The notes: generated by a model from the letters alone, not told the origin. Positions 6,905-14,829 are shown, counted from the first letter of the stretch. The stretch: 41,846 bases of DNA from Candidatus Nomurabacteria bacterium (GCA_016186435.1 JACPLQ010000003.1:1-41846), one strand, 5' to 3'. Numbers and translations are program-made.

Positions 6905-8173
6905 CTAAAATTCCAGAACTTTTGCGAATGAGGATTTATCTTTAAAGGGGCCTATGAGAGCCAGATTTAGCTTATTATCCTTGAAAATTTCTTTCGCAAG
7001 AATTTGTATTTGTTTTGCGGTAACTTTTCGAATTTCACGCGCTTTTTCTTCGGCGCTTTTAAGCTCTCGCTTCAATAGTTCCTGCCCGCCGTAGAAGTTT
7101 GCTATGTCGTCGCTGGATTCTAGTGTTAGTTTCATGTTGCCTATCAGGAATTCTTTTACCTTATTCAGTTCCTCCTCCCCCACTTTATATTTTTTTAATT
7201 TTTTGCATTCTTCCAGCACGGCATCCAATACTTCTTCAATTCTTTTATTATCCACGCCGGCAGAAATTTGGAAAAATCCGTGGTCAGTATAGGCATCGTT
7301 ATAAGCGCGCACATAGTAGCCAACGCCCATCTCCTCGCGAAGCTTCTGAAAAAGTCTGGAGCTCATTCCCCCGCCCAAAATACCCCCCAATACTGAAAGC
7401 GCAGGATTTTTCTTACTGAATAAATCATAGGTGCGCACTCCCAAAACAAAATGCGTCTGATCTGTCTTTTTGAACTTCACTAAAACTTCCGGTTTCTTTT
7501 GGCTTTCTTTCACTTTTATCTTACCGGATTTTTTACCGCGCGGAGTTTTATTAAAAACCTTATTCACTTCCGCCATCACCCCTTTCTCTGTAACCTGCCC
7601 GGCTACTATTATTACTGTAGATTCAGGCAGATAATGCTGTGACTTATAATTTACAAAATCACTGCGCTTCATTTTTAAAATATTCTCTTTTTCTCCGGCT
7701 ATATTCCACCCGGCAGGCTGATCTCCAAAAAGGAGCTTCATTATTAGATCTTGGACATGCCTGTTTGGCATATCTTCATACATGTTTATTTCTTCTATAA
7801 TTACCCCTTTTTCTTTTTGCATTTCCGCCTCCGGAAAAGTTGAATTTAAATAAATATCTGAAACAATATCAAAAATATTGCTGAAATGCCGAGCGTCCGA
7901 CTTCGCGTAATATCCTGTATATTCCTGCGCGGTAAAAGCATTGTACTGACTACCCAGCGCATCAAGCTCTTTGGAAATATCTATGGCCTTCGGTCGCTTC
8001 ACCGTACCCTTAAAACACATATGCTCCAAAAAGTGCGAAATGCCGTTTACTTTTTTAGTCTCGTATTTTGATCCTGCTTCCACCAATACTAAAACCGTCG
8101 CCGTCGGGTTGTCTTTCATCGGTATGGTAATAACCCGCAGTCCGTTCTTTAAAACTTTTTTAGAAAATCGCAT
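6905..8173 (-). CDS. M16 family zinc peptidase (pitrilysin/processing-peptidase type)
   Basis: The product (422 residues from this start) carries the inverted zinc site HFLEH at residues 47-51 and the downstream Glu in VIIEEINMYEDMP, so the catalytic N-terminal M16 domain looks active. The C-terminal M16C domain includes GGILGGGMSSRLFQKLREE and a VGYYVRAYNDAYTDHG stretch, the substrate-binding half. Small single-chain M16 enzymes of this type degrade peptides. A longer reading from 8209 would begin MEEGVGGG, which is merely the translation of a repeat. The start at 8173 follows TGGTATAAT by seven bases and gives the standard MRFSKKVLKNGLRV beginning. Confidence 0.93.
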   Translation of the reverse strand: MRFSKKVLKNGLRVITIPMKDNPTATVLVLVEAGSKYETKKVNGISHFLEHMCFKGTVKRPKAIDISKELDALGSQYNAFTAQEYTGYYAKSDARHFSNIFDIVSDIYLNSTFPEAEMQKEKGVIIEEINMYEDMPNRHVQDLIMKLLFGDQPAGWNIAGEKENILKMKRSDFVNYKSQHYLPESTVIIVAGQVTEKGVMAEVNKVFNKTPRGKKSGKIKVKESQKKPEVLVKFKKTDQTHFVLGVRTYDLFSKKNPALSVLGGILGGGMSSRLFQKLREEMGVGYYVRAYNDAYTDHGFFQISAGVDNKRIEEVLDAVLEECKKLKKYKVGEEELNKVKEFLIGNMKLTLESSDDIANFYGGQELLKRELKSAEEKAREIRKVTAKQIQILAKEIFKDNKLNLALIGPFKDKSSFAKVLEF

Positions 8174-8180
8174 AAATTGC

Positions 8181-8189
8181 ATTATACCA
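8181..8189 (-). promoter_or_regulatory. Extended -10 promoter of the M16 peptidase gene
   Basis: On the minus strand TGGTATAAT is followed by GCAATTT and the ATG at 8173. The left inverted repeat (8187-8220) runs into the TG of this box, so any -35 region lies inside the repeat. Confidence 0.55.
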
Positions 8190-8220
8190 CCCCCGACCCC
8201 CTCCTCCACAAGGAGGGGGA
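8187..8220. repeat. Left 34-bp inverted repeat of the Nudix-DUF559 cassette
   Basis: The repeat opens CCACCCCCGACCCCC and closes with the hairpin CTCCTCCACAAGGAGG. Its reverse complement recurs at 9020-9053 with one mismatch (G versus A at the ninth base). It ends one base before the DUF559 stop codon. Confidence 0.9.
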
Positions 8221-8221
8221 C

Positions 8222-8572
8222 TTAAAGATAAGTCTTAATCTTACTAATTACTAGATTTAGGTCGGCTACAATTTGTTCGTTGCTAAAACGAATTACTTTA
8301 ATATCTAGCCCGCTGAAAAATTTTGTTCGAACTTTATCGTACTCTAAATTTTCCTGCAACATGTGCAAAGGACCATCAATTTCTACAACTAATCTGTTCG
8401 AAGGACAATAAAAATCAACGATATATCCTCCTATGCTATGTTGTCTTCTAAATTTAAAACCAAGACCAGAATGTTTCAATCGAGACCAGAGTAAAACTTC
8501 ATGTTGGGTCGCATTGTTCCGAAGCTCGCGCCTGCGACCCAAAAGAGCTTTTATGTTATTTAAAACTTTCAT
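8222..8572 (-). CDS. DUF559 (Vsr-like) endonuclease-fold protein
   Basis: DUF559 proteins share the restriction-endonuclease-like fold of very-short-patch-repair nucleases, and their cellular role is mostly unknown. The 116 residues show the family core: NATQHEVLLWSRL, FKFRRQHSIGGYIVDFYCP, LVVEIDG and VIRFSNEQIVADL. The Asp of VDFYC and the Glu/Asp of VVEIDG fit the metal-binding positions of the fold. The start overlaps the Nudix stop by four bases (ATGA), so the two are co-translated. The pair is framed by inverted repeats, which points to a mobile or recently inserted unit rather than a core operon member. Confidence 0.9.
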   Translation of the reverse strand: MKVLNNIKALLGRRRELRNNATQHEVLLWSRLKHSGLGFKFRRQHSIGGYIVDFYCPSNRLVVEIDGPLHMLQENLEYDKVRTKFFSGLDIKVIRFSNEQIVADLNLVISKIKTYL

Positions 8573-9015
8573 AATTTCCCTCTTTTCAATAGTTCCATAG
8601 TTGATTCACCTGTTTGGTTTTTTAGCACAACATACTTATGATTTTCAAACGCATCTTTGATTCGCTCTACTTGTTTAGGTACAGTATTTTTGGGAAGTTT
8701 TTCTAAGGAAAAATATTCTATCTTGTCAGCCTCATCGTTTAAAATAATTTGCCCTGCAATAACTTCACAAATAAAAGAGAAGGATAGCGCATTTTTACCT
8801 GGCTTGTTGTAAATTCCGGTTAAATTTATTATTTCTACATCAAGACCTGTTTCTTCTTTTACTTCTCTTATTGTTCCTTCCCACGGAGTTTCACCATTTT
8901 CTAATCCGCCTCCAGGTAAATTCCATAAATCAAAATCTCTCCTATGGCAAAGTAAAATTTCTTGCTTTTCGTTAAAAATTATTCCGAAAACTCCTATAGT
9001 AAATTGTACTTTCAT
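8569..9015 (-). CDS. Nudix hydrolase
   Basis: Nudix enzymes hydrolyse nucleoside diphosphates linked to another moiety. The exact substrate is not readable here. The 148-residue product has a full Nudix box, GGGLENGETPWEGTIREVKE followed by ETGL at about residues 35-58, with all acidic metal ligands present. The start is preceded by AAGGAGGGGG six bases upstream. That strong Shine-Dalgarno is supplied by the right-hand inverted repeat, unlike most neighbours. The gene is coupled to DUF559 by an ATGA overlap. A housekeeping-type sanitation enzyme carried in a repeat-framed cassette is unusual. Confidence 0.92.
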   Translation of the reverse strand: MKVQFTIGVFGIIFNEKQEILLCHRRDFDLWNLPGGGLENGETPWEGTIREVKEETGLDVEIINLTGIYNKPGKNALSFSFICEVIAGQIILNDEADKIEYFSLEKLPKNTVPKQVERIKDAFENHKYVVLKNQTGESTMELLKRGKL

Positions 9016-9019
9016 ATAT

Positions 9020-9053
9020 TCCCCCTCCTTGTGGAGGAGGGGGTTGGGGGTGG
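9020..9053. repeat. Right 34-bp inverted repeat of the Nudix-DUF559 cassette
   Basis: This is the reverse complement of 8187-8220 at 33 of 34 positions. On the minus strand its AAGGAGGGGG end forms the ribosome-binding site for the Nudix gene. It begins four bases after the glyS stop. The two copies delimit an 867-bp unit. Confidence 0.9.
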
Positions 9054-9057
9054 TGAT

Positions 9058-10299
9058 TTATATTTTTTCCTTAATATATTCTTTCAGTTCTGAAACTTTT
9101 ACTCTCTCCTGTTTGCCGCTGTCGCGGTCGCGGACGGTCACTGTGTCATCAGTAAGCGTATCAAAATCTATCACTATGCAAAACGGCGTGCCTATCTCGT
9201 CCTGCCGGCGATATCTTTTTCCTATGTTGCCGTTGTCATCCCAAGCCACGCGTCCAAATTCTTCTTTTAGCGGAGCAAAAACTTTGTTGTTGGCATATTC
9301 TACAAGTTCCGGTTTGTTTTTCAAAAGTGGAGACACGGCACAGATAACCGGCGCAATGGATGGTTTGAACTTCAAATAAACTCTTTTCTCTTTTTCTCCT
9401 GCCCCGTAGGGAGCTTGCTCTCCTTCGGGGTCTTCAGCATACGCTGACACAAGAAGCGCCAATATCGCTCTGTCTATTCCCATGGAAGGTTCGATAACAT
9501 GAGGTACTATCTTCTCACTCGCTTCTTCGTCTATATATTCTAATTTATGATTTTTTAAATCGAAATCTGTCCTATACGCTAAGCCGAAGAGTTCTTTTTT
9601 ACCAAAAGGATAATCAAATTCAAAATCTATAGTTCTTTTAGAATAATGCGCCCTGTCTCCGTCCGGCACATCAAGCTCGTGCACTTTTCCCATGTCAATA
9701 CCGATTTCTTCCATCCATTCCATCATCTCGTCTCTCCAGTATTCAAAATATTTCTTCCATTCTTCCGGCCGAATAAAATATTCTATCTCCATCTGTTCAA
9801 ATTCCCGCTGACGAAAAATAAAATCTCTCGGGGCTATTTCGTTTCTGAAAGCTTTACCTATCTGCGCCATGCCGAAAGGAAGCTTGGGATGAAAAGCATC
9901 TACTGTGTTTTTAAAATTCACAAACATGCCTTGCGCAGTTTCGGGACGAAGGTATGAAGTGACTGCCTCTTCTCCAGCTCCTACTTGCGTTTTAAACATG
10001 ACATTAAATTGCTTGCCGTCAGCCATAGGATCTGAAAAACCCGCGACATGCCCCGAAGCTTCCCAAACTTTTGGGTTTAAAATTATAGAAGAATTTAGGC
10101 CATACATATCTCGGCGCAAATCTACAAATTTTTTCCACCAAGAATTTTTTATGTTGTTTTGCAAAGCCAATCCAAAATGCGCGTAATCATAAAAACCTGC
10201 AAACCCCCCGTATATCTCCGAACCCTGAAAAACAAACCCTCGCCTCTTGCATAGCGAAACTATTTTTTCCATTAGATCATTTTCTTTTTCTTCTTTCAT
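9058..10299 (-). CDS. glyS: Glycyl-tRNA synthetase, single-chain class II
   Basis: This is the homodimeric type of GlyRS, not the alpha/beta tetramer. The product (413 residues from this start) shows the N-terminal catalytic segment (SLCKRRGFVFQGSEIYGG, then YDYAHFGLALQNNIKNSWW), class II motif 2 (FRNEIAPRDFIFRQREFEQM), motif 3 (EPSMGIDRAILALL) and a C-terminal anticodon-binding domain. Between motif 3 and that domain, DPEGEQAPYGAGEKEK is unusual and is partly encoded by a 29-base palindrome at 9402-9430. I chose 10299 because AAGGAAAATT directly precedes it. An in-frame ATG at 10341 lies inside the upstream gene. Confidence 0.95.
   Translation of the reverse strand: MKEEKENDLMEKIVSLCKRRGFVFQGSEIYGGFAGFYDYAHFGLALQNNIKNSWWKKFVDLRRDMYGLNSSIILNPKVWEASGHVAGFSDPMADGKQFNVMFKTQVGAGEEAVTSYLRPETAQGMFVNFKNTVDAFHPKLPFGMAQIGKAFRNEIAPRDFIFRQREFEQMEIEYFIRPEEWKKYFEYWRDEMMEWMEEIGIDMGKVHELDVPDGDRAHYSKRTIDFEFDYPFGKKELFGLAYRTDFDLKNHKLEYIDEEASEKIVPHVIEPSMGIDRAILALLVSAYAEDPEGEQAPYGAGEKEKRVYLKFKPSIAPVICAVSPLLKNKPELVEYANNKVFAPLKEEFGRVAWDDNGNIGKRYRRQDEIGTPFCIVIDFDTLTDDTVTVRDRDSGKQERVKVSELKEYIKEKI
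9402..9430. repeat. 29-bp palindrome inside glyS
   Basis: CCCCGTAGGGAGCTTGCTCT followed by CCTTCGGGG is an almost perfect inverted repeat with CCCCG/CGGGG ends. On the coding strand it encodes PEGEQAPYG, in a surface loop between the catalytic and anticodon domains. It resembles the other in-frame insertions in this window. Confidence 0.75.
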
Positions 10300-10318
10300 A
10301 ATTTTCCTTATAACTACT

Positions 10319-12250
10319 TTAGGGAACCACGTTGCCTCCATTCTTGGGAAATGCCGGATCGCTTTCCAGTCTCGTATTAAGGGCTCCTTTCACAACTCTC
10401 ACATCTACATTAGCAAAATCATCATGCCCCGTCAAAATTGCGGTATTTATTATAGTAGGAGTAGAACCGACATCTGAACCGGAAGGTTTCAAAGAAATCT
10501 TAAAGGCTGCAGATCGAGCAGTTCCTGTGACGCCGGCGCCCCTTGGAATCCTGTCAGCCTTCCACTGTATTGATCTGGTGGATGCATTGTAAGACAAGTC
10601 TTCTGCCGCAGGAGAAATTGATCCTTCAAAGGTAACCCATGGAGGCAATGTAGAATTCACTTCCACATCCGAAATGCTGTTTGATGTATTTGAAAGAGTC
10701 CACAAAATGGTATAAGTGGTTTCTGTCTCTGCTTTTGGAGGAATCGGTCCGGAATTTGTAAAAGGTCCGGAATAATAAAGCGCTTTAGATGAAAACCCTA
10801 CATCAGAAATAATTTTTACTGCAGCTGATGAAGAGCTCTCCAGTATTTTGGAATCAACTCCCTCAATAGCTTGACTGCCTTCAATATCCACTTCAATGTT
10901 TATTGCAGGACTGGAAAGTAATCCTTCTTCCGGAGAAAACAGGCTAAGAGGAGAAACAGAAAATGACACGGAATCGGAATCTCCGGGGTTAACTTCTCTC
11001 AAACGGCTATTGTAAGTTTTATCCCAAGTTATCGTATCTTTAGAAGAATCGTAGTATCCCCTCTGCACATTTACAGTTTTTTCGTTAAAGGCGTTGCCGG
11101 AAATTTTTGCCCTAATTTTCAAATCATCAACTTTTGTATCAAGGTTGTTGGTATAACGAACTTCTATGTTGAGCGGGGTCTTGGCGTCTACCGCATATTC
11201 TCTCGCATTTTCGCCGTTTACATACAAATTAGCCTCAATAAAAGGCTTACTTACTGTTACTGTGTGCCGTAAAGAGTTAAAAACGACGCCAATTATAGAC
11301 TTGCTGGATGCCGATTGAGAACCGCTTGAAACATTGAAGGTTTTTTCTTCCCCGTCAAAAACATCCACCATTTTACCTGTGATCGCTATGCTGTGTTCCG
11401 CTCCAGGGGCTAGGTCTCCCAAGCTCCAGATATTGTTGCTGTAAGAGGGAGCCGGCGCAGATTTTATGAACTGAAATCCGACAGGATAGTCCAGCTTTAC
11501 CAGCATCTTTTCTGCCGGCTTTGAAGCATTAAGCGTCGTTTTTATATTTAAGGTGATGGTCTGATTCGGACTTATAGATGACGGAGCATCTATGGAAAGA
11601 TTTATCGGAGTAGAATTTATGTTTACATTGTAAAGCTTTTCTTTTATAAAAATTGCATTAGACCCTGCGACTCTGTATTCTAAAGTTATTTTTATCGGCC
11701 GTATGCTTCCCTGCTCCCCAAAAAGGACCAGTTTTAAATTTTCATTCCTTACGGCTCCAGCCGGAATAGTTCCCAGCGATTGGCGCAGGCGTTCTGTTTC
11801 AGTAGAAGAATCGCTTGCTCCTCCTCTGGGATATTCTACAACTAGGTCAACCAGATCAAGCGGGGAACTATTTTTGTTTATAATTCCCACTATTAAATCA
11901 AGCGTTTCCCCTCCGGCGGTAAAGTTATTTCCCAAGATAGATATTTCAATGTTGTCATTGGAAACTGTGTTGCTGCCGGCAAAAAAAACATACCCTGCAT
12001 ATAATAAAGTTAGCGCAAAAAAAACTATGGAAAAAATAAAAAGTTTTTTAAACATGGACGTTTTCATAAAAAATTTATTTTCAAAATCGGGTTCTATTTT
12101 CTCCGGAGAGTTCCAAGAATCAACGACTTCTTTTTTTCCGGTATGGGAAAAACCATCCCTCTGCTCAACTCTGGTGTGATAATTTTTACTGAAGAGTTTG
12201 CTTTTTAATTCCTCCAATCTGTTTAGCTTGTTTTTGTCGTTGAGAGACAT
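10319..12250 (-). CDS. Single-pass membrane protein with extracellular beta-sandwich repeats
   Basis: I do not recognise a specific family. The 643-residue product has a charged cytoplasmic N-terminus of about 67 residues and one membrane helix at about 68-91 (LFIFSIVFFALTLLYAGYVF). A long Ser/Asn-rich exterior follows, with patterns of Ig-like or DUF11/CARDB-like modules: TFNVSSGSQS, VEVRYTNNLDTKVDDLKI, TYTILWTLSNTSNSISDVEV and a SLGDLAPGAEHSI stretch. It probably decorates the cell surface. The gene starts six bases after TGTTATAAT and its stop lies 19 bases before glyS, with which it may share a transcript. Confidence 0.8.
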   Translation of the reverse strand: MSLNDKNKLNRLEELKSKLFSKNYHTRVEQRDGFSHTGKKEVVDSWNSPEKIEPDFENKFFMKTSMFKKLFIFSIVFFALTLLYAGYVFFAGSNTVSNDNIEISILGNNFTAGGETLDLIVGIINKNSSPLDLVDLVVEYPRGGASDSSTETERLRQSLGTIPAGAVRNENLKLVLFGEQGSIRPIKITLEYRVAGSNAIFIKEKLYNVNINSTPINLSIDAPSSISPNQTITLNIKTTLNASKPAEKMLVKLDYPVGFQFIKSAPAPSYSNNIWSLGDLAPGAEHSIAITGKMVDVFDGEEKTFNVSSGSQSASSKSIIGVVFNSLRHTVTVSKPFIEANLYVNGENAREYAVDAKTPLNIEVRYTNNLDTKVDDLKIRAKISGNAFNEKTVNVQRGYYDSSKDTITWDKTYNSRLREVNPGDSDSVSFSVSPLSLFSPEEGLLSSPAINIEVDIEGSQAIEGVDSKILESSSSAAVKIISDVGFSSKALYYSGPFTNSGPIPPKAETETTYTILWTLSNTSNSISDVEVNSTLPPWVTFEGSISPAAEDLSYNASTRSIQWKADRIPRGAGVTGTARSAAFKISLKPSGSDVGSTPTIINTAILTGHDDFANVDVRVVKGALNTRLESDPAFPKNGGNVVP

Positions 12251-12256
12251 TTATCC

Positions 12257-12265
12257 ATTATAACA
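12257..12265 (-). promoter_or_regulatory. Extended -10 promoter of the 643-residue membrane protein gene
   Basis: On the minus strand TGTTATAAT is followed by GGATAA and the ATG at 12250. The spacing again predicts a leaderless transcript. Confidence 0.6.
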
Positions 12266-12268
12266 TAT

Positions 12269-12850
12269 TTACAAATGCGTTTCTTTTAAAGCTTTGTTGA
12301 TCTCTTTTAGCACATCCCTTCTCTGTTTTGAAGCCTCATATATTAAATCTTCTTCAAATGGAGATGTTATAAGATTTTCCAGAACTTTATCTCCGCCGAT
12401 GTATCCTAAATTATTTAGAATCCGCAGAACCATGACCGCCTCAATATTTCGCAAGTTTTCTTCTTGTTCTAATTTTTCCAGCACAGACAGACCATTTATT
12501 AGATCTGTAAACAAAGCTGTGTTAGGATCTACTCCGGCGAGCAATCTTTTAAGTAAGCGTGCGATATTAAAAAAAACTTTCAGTGTAGAAGGATTTTTAT
12601 ACACACCTTCCAGCATGTTGGTTTTAGACGCGCTTGTTACCCGCCAAAAATCTTTTCCCTGCACCAGATCAATTTTTAAATAAGCAAAATCATGCAGGAT
12701 AAAACGAAGCTTGGAAGACATCTTGCGCACACCCTGCGCGCTCGCATATATCATTCCAAGGTCTTTGGTGAAAATAAAGTAATACTTCCCCGCTTCACCA
12801 TAGCCTCTGCTTCCCAGTATTACGCCTTCAGTGTGATAAATATGGTGCAT
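12269..12850 (-). CDS. recO: DNA repair protein RecO
   Basis: RecO helps load RecA onto SSB-coated DNA in the RecFOR pathway. The 193-residue product begins with the OB-fold pattern typical of RecO (YHTEGVILGSRGYGEAGKYY, then IFTKDLGMIYASAQGVRK) followed by a helical domain (FFNIARLLKRLLAGVDPNTA, VMVLRILNNLGYIG). RecO is normally about 230-250 residues with a four-Cys zinc finger. That finger is not visible and the C-terminus is short, as in reduced genomes. It starts nine bases after the preceding hydrolase gene without a Shine-Dalgarno. Confidence 0.85.
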   Translation of the reverse strand: MHHIYHTEGVILGSRGYGEAGKYYFIFTKDLGMIYASAQGVRKMSSKLRFILHDFAYLKIDLVQGKDFWRVTSASKTNMLEGVYKNPSTLKVFFNIARLLKRLLAGVDPNTALFTDLINGLSVLEKLEQEENLRNIEAVMVLRILNNLGYIGGDKVLENLITSPFEEDLIYEASKQRRDVLKEINKALKETHL

Positions 12851-12859
12851 TTCTTTGCT

Positions 12860-13498
12860 CTACAGATCTTCTTCTTTGCCTAATTCTAACTTTTTAAATT
12901 CTATGCCTGCATCTTTTAGTAATTTTTCTGTAGTCCCCGATACGAAAGTCGCCCAATCCTGAAGTGTTGCGTCATGAATTGGAAAAACGACTTTTGGTTT
13001 TAATGTTTTTGCGTAGTCGATCGCATCTTTAAGCCTCATCCATGGGCCAATTATAGGAAGAGCAATTATACCCACGCCTGAATTAGGAATTTCTAGGGCA
13101 TCTCCCGGATGGCAAAGATCATCAATCATATAGCCTGTATTTTGAAATGGACCGATTGTGGGATAAATTTCAGCATGTGTATTGCCAAAACCTACAACAC
13201 TAACTCCTTTCAAGTCATACTTTTGGCCGTTTTCAACTTTTATATATTTAATTCCGGCTTCTTCTAAATGCTTACTAACTTCTGTGTTTGTAATAACAAT
13301 CGCTTCCGGATTATTGCCTAAAACTTTTTTCAGAGTTTCAATATGCATATGATCCTGATGTTCATGGGTAATCAGGACAGCCGAAATGTTTTTTGCCTCG
13401 CATGCTAGAGGAGAATAAGCACCCGGATCTGTCATGACCCTTACTCCCTCTCTAGGTTCTGCGACAAAACAAGAATGTCCTAATTTTGTGATTCTCAT
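12860..13498 (-). CDS. Metallo-beta-lactamase-fold hydrolase, UlaG-like
   Basis: The 212-residue product has the beta-lactamase-fold zinc motif HEHQDHMH (about residues 46-53) preceded by ITKLGHSCFV, GVRVMTDPGAYSP and followed by GFGNTHAEI, LCHPGDALE and PIHDATLQ. These are the metal ligands in the order expected for the UlaG/RomA-like branch (often annotated as L-ascorbate-6-phosphate lactonase or UPF0173). The natural substrate cannot be inferred. It lies 26 bases downstream of the MazG-like gene and directly upstream of recO. Confidence 0.85.
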   Translation of the reverse strand: MRITKLGHSCFVAEPREGVRVMTDPGAYSPLACEAKNISAVLITHEHQDHMHIETLKKVLGNNPEAIVITNTEVSKHLEEAGIKYIKVENGQKYDLKGVSVVGFGNTHAEIYPTIGPFQNTGYMIDDLCHPGDALEIPNSGVGIIALPIIGPWMRLKDAIDYAKTLKPKVVFPIHDATLQDWATFVSGTTEKLLKDAGIEFKKLELGKEEDL

Positions 13499-13524
13499 AA
13501 TTTTATTTAATCATATTAAAACTT

Positions 13525-13914
13525 TTATTCCCTTTTTATCCTATGTTGTTTTTTTATTTTCCAATAAATATCCTCCGAGCCCGCATCTACACCTTTATTT
13601 CTATTTTTAAATAAATGCGCAGGATATTTTTTCTTAGCTTTTTCTAACTTATCTAATAAAATTTTTCCAGTATCAAAACCAAAAAGTATATTCATTTCAA
13701 AACAGTAAATTAGAACATCTGCCAGCTCTTTTTTTATCATTTCAATTTTTTCTTTGTCTTTTTTAACCTCTTCGAGACTTTGGCTGGTCCATTGGAAAAG
13801 TTCCAGAAGTTCAGCAGCTTCAATAGATATTGATTTTGCTAAATCTGCCGGGCGTAGATTGTCCCAGTCTCTTTCTTTTAGATATGTTTTTATGTGTTTT
13901 TCATATTTCTTCAT
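13525..13914 (-). CDS. MazG-like nucleotide pyrophosphohydrolase
   Basis: This small all-alpha NTP pyrophosphatase resembles the MazG/RS21-C6 group that removes non-canonical or excess dNTPs. The 129 residues include the metal-binding helices: SIEAAELLELFQWT (EExxE-like) and KKELADVLIYCFEM (ELAD, ExxD). A C-terminal HLFKNRNKG tail follows. The start is six bases after TGTTAAAAT. It overlaps neither neighbour, but its promoter lies within the last bases of the HAD gene upstream. Confidence 0.85.
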   Translation of the reverse strand: MKKYEKHIKTYLKERDWDNLRPADLAKSISIEAAELLELFQWTSQSLEEVKKDKEKIEMIKKELADVLIYCFEMNILFGFDTGKILLDKLEKAKKKYPAHLFKNRNKGVDAGSEDIYWKIKKQHRIKRE

Positions 13915-13918
13915 ACTT

Positions 13919-14530
13919 TCATTTTAACACATTCTCAATAACACCAACTAAATCTTGCGGATTATCTATTATTTTTACGGGATTCCCTTTTTCTAAAATT
14001 GACTTATCGTGGAGACCCCACGTAACAGCTATGGATTGCACACTGCATTCACGCGCCTCCTTTATATCACCGAGCGTATCCGTAACGAAAACGCAGTTTG
14101 AGGGATCTAATTTATATTTTTCAAGAACAGTTTTAATTTTTAAAGCTTTGCTAGTGTGCACATCTGCGCCCAAAATATCAGCAAAATATCCACTTAGATT
14201 TTCGTTTGCTAAAAAATCATTTATAAAAGAACTGTTGGTTGAAGAAATAATAACAAGCTTGTATTTTTTTGATAGAAATAAAATTGAATCATGTAATATT
14301 TTATCTATAGTTAAAATATCCAAACCTTTTTTATAATCACCATAAAAATCATCAGCAGGAATATGTCTGCCTTCTTTTACAGCTTTGTTGTAATTTTCAT
14401 AAAAGTTTCCATTTGAATATTCCTTAAAATGTTCTAATGTCATATTGGGATTTTTGGCTGTGTGAATAGTGTAAGAAAGTTCAATCGTATTTGCCAAAAC
14501 TCCGTCAAAATCAAAAATAACCAATTTCAT
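13919..14530 (-). CDS. HAD-superfamily phosphatase (phosphoglycolate phosphatase-like)
   Basis: HAD hydrolases dephosphorylate small metabolites, and this one looks like the Gph/PGMB branch. The 203 residues contain motif I DFDGVLANT near residue 7, an alpha-helical cap, motif II IISSTN near 95, a Lys in TSKALKIKTVLEKY (motif III) and motif IV FVTDTLGDIKEA. Substrate is unknown. The start lies six bases after TAAAAT, just beyond a strong terminator of the upstream gene, so it is an independent transcription unit. Confidence 0.88.
   Translation of the reverse strand: MKLVIFDFDGVLANTIELSYTIHTAKNPNMTLEHFKEYSNGNFYENYNKAVKEGRHIPADDFYGDYKKGLDILTIDKILHDSILFLSKKYKLVIISSTNSSFINDFLANENLSGYFADILGADVHTSKALKIKTVLEKYKLDPSNCVFVTDTLGDIKEARECSVQSIAVTWGLHDKSILEKGNPVKIIDNPQDLVGVIENVLK
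13921..13929 (-). promoter_or_regulatory. Extended -10 promoter of the MazG-like gene
   Basis: On the minus strand TGTTAAAAT is followed by GAAAGT and the ATG at 13914. The box overlaps the end of the HAD phosphatase coding sequence. Confidence 0.55.
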
Positions 14531-14536
14531 TAGTGT

Positions 14537-14542
14537 ATTTTA
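14537..14542 (-). promoter_or_regulatory. -10 box of the HAD phosphatase gene
   Basis: On the minus strand TAAAAT is followed by ACACTA and the ATG at 14530, the same spacing as other leaderless candidates here. It sits just downstream of the terminator hairpin of the preceding gene. Confidence 0.5.
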
Positions 14543-14543
14543 C

Positions 14544-14590
14544 TACAAAAAGTAAACCGCCAGCAAGCGCGAATGCGCTCAAGCTGGCGG
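14544..14590 (-). terminator. Rho-independent terminator after the small Cys protein gene
   Basis: On the minus strand the arms CCGCCAGC and GCTGGCGG enclose an inner hairpin (AGCGC-ATTC-GCGCT), followed by TTTACTTTTTG. The stem is GC-rich and the T-tract follows at once. It lies 24 bases after the stop of the small Cys protein and ends just before the HAD promoter. Confidence 0.75.
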
Positions 14591-14613
14591 AGATGCCGGC
14601 AGAGGATACCGGA

Positions 14614-14829
14614 CTAGATGAGGTCGGGCATGACCATGAGGTCGGGCGGGGAAAGATCGCGGAGAAACTCGATGTTCTCCTCGAACCGGCGTTGTTTTGC
14701 GGTTTTTGCCGACAACAACACCGGGTAGGCATCGGGACGGAAGCCTGCTTCAAACAAAAGCAGGTTCGCGCACCTCTCGCGATCTTCGGGTGAACAGACA
14801 GGGCTATTGCAAAAATTGCAATCTCTCAC
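14614..14829 (-). CDS. Small Cys-rich hypothetical protein, GC-rich gene
   Basis: I do not recognise this 71-residue protein. Its N-terminus has a possible metal-binding cluster, CNFCNSPVCSPEDRERC (C-x2-C-x4-C-x7-C), followed by a charged helix (AKTAKQRRFEENIEFL) and an acidic, Pro-rich end. It starts at a GTG eight bases after a strong GGAGGT site, unlike the leaderless neighbours, and ends in front of a strong terminator. GC content is visibly higher than in surrounding genes. Together these suggest a self-contained, perhaps acquired, expressed unit. The zinc-ribbon idea is inference from Cys spacing only. Confidence 0.7.
   Translation of the reverse strand: MRDCNFCNSPVCSPEDRERCANLLLFEAGFRPDAYPVLLSAKTAKQRRFEENIEFLRDLSPPDLMVMPDLI

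Noticed and set aside
8174-8209. N-terminal extension MEEGVGGGIMQF of the M16 peptidase
   Set aside because: It is the translation of the left inverted repeat and precedes the promoter-spaced start.
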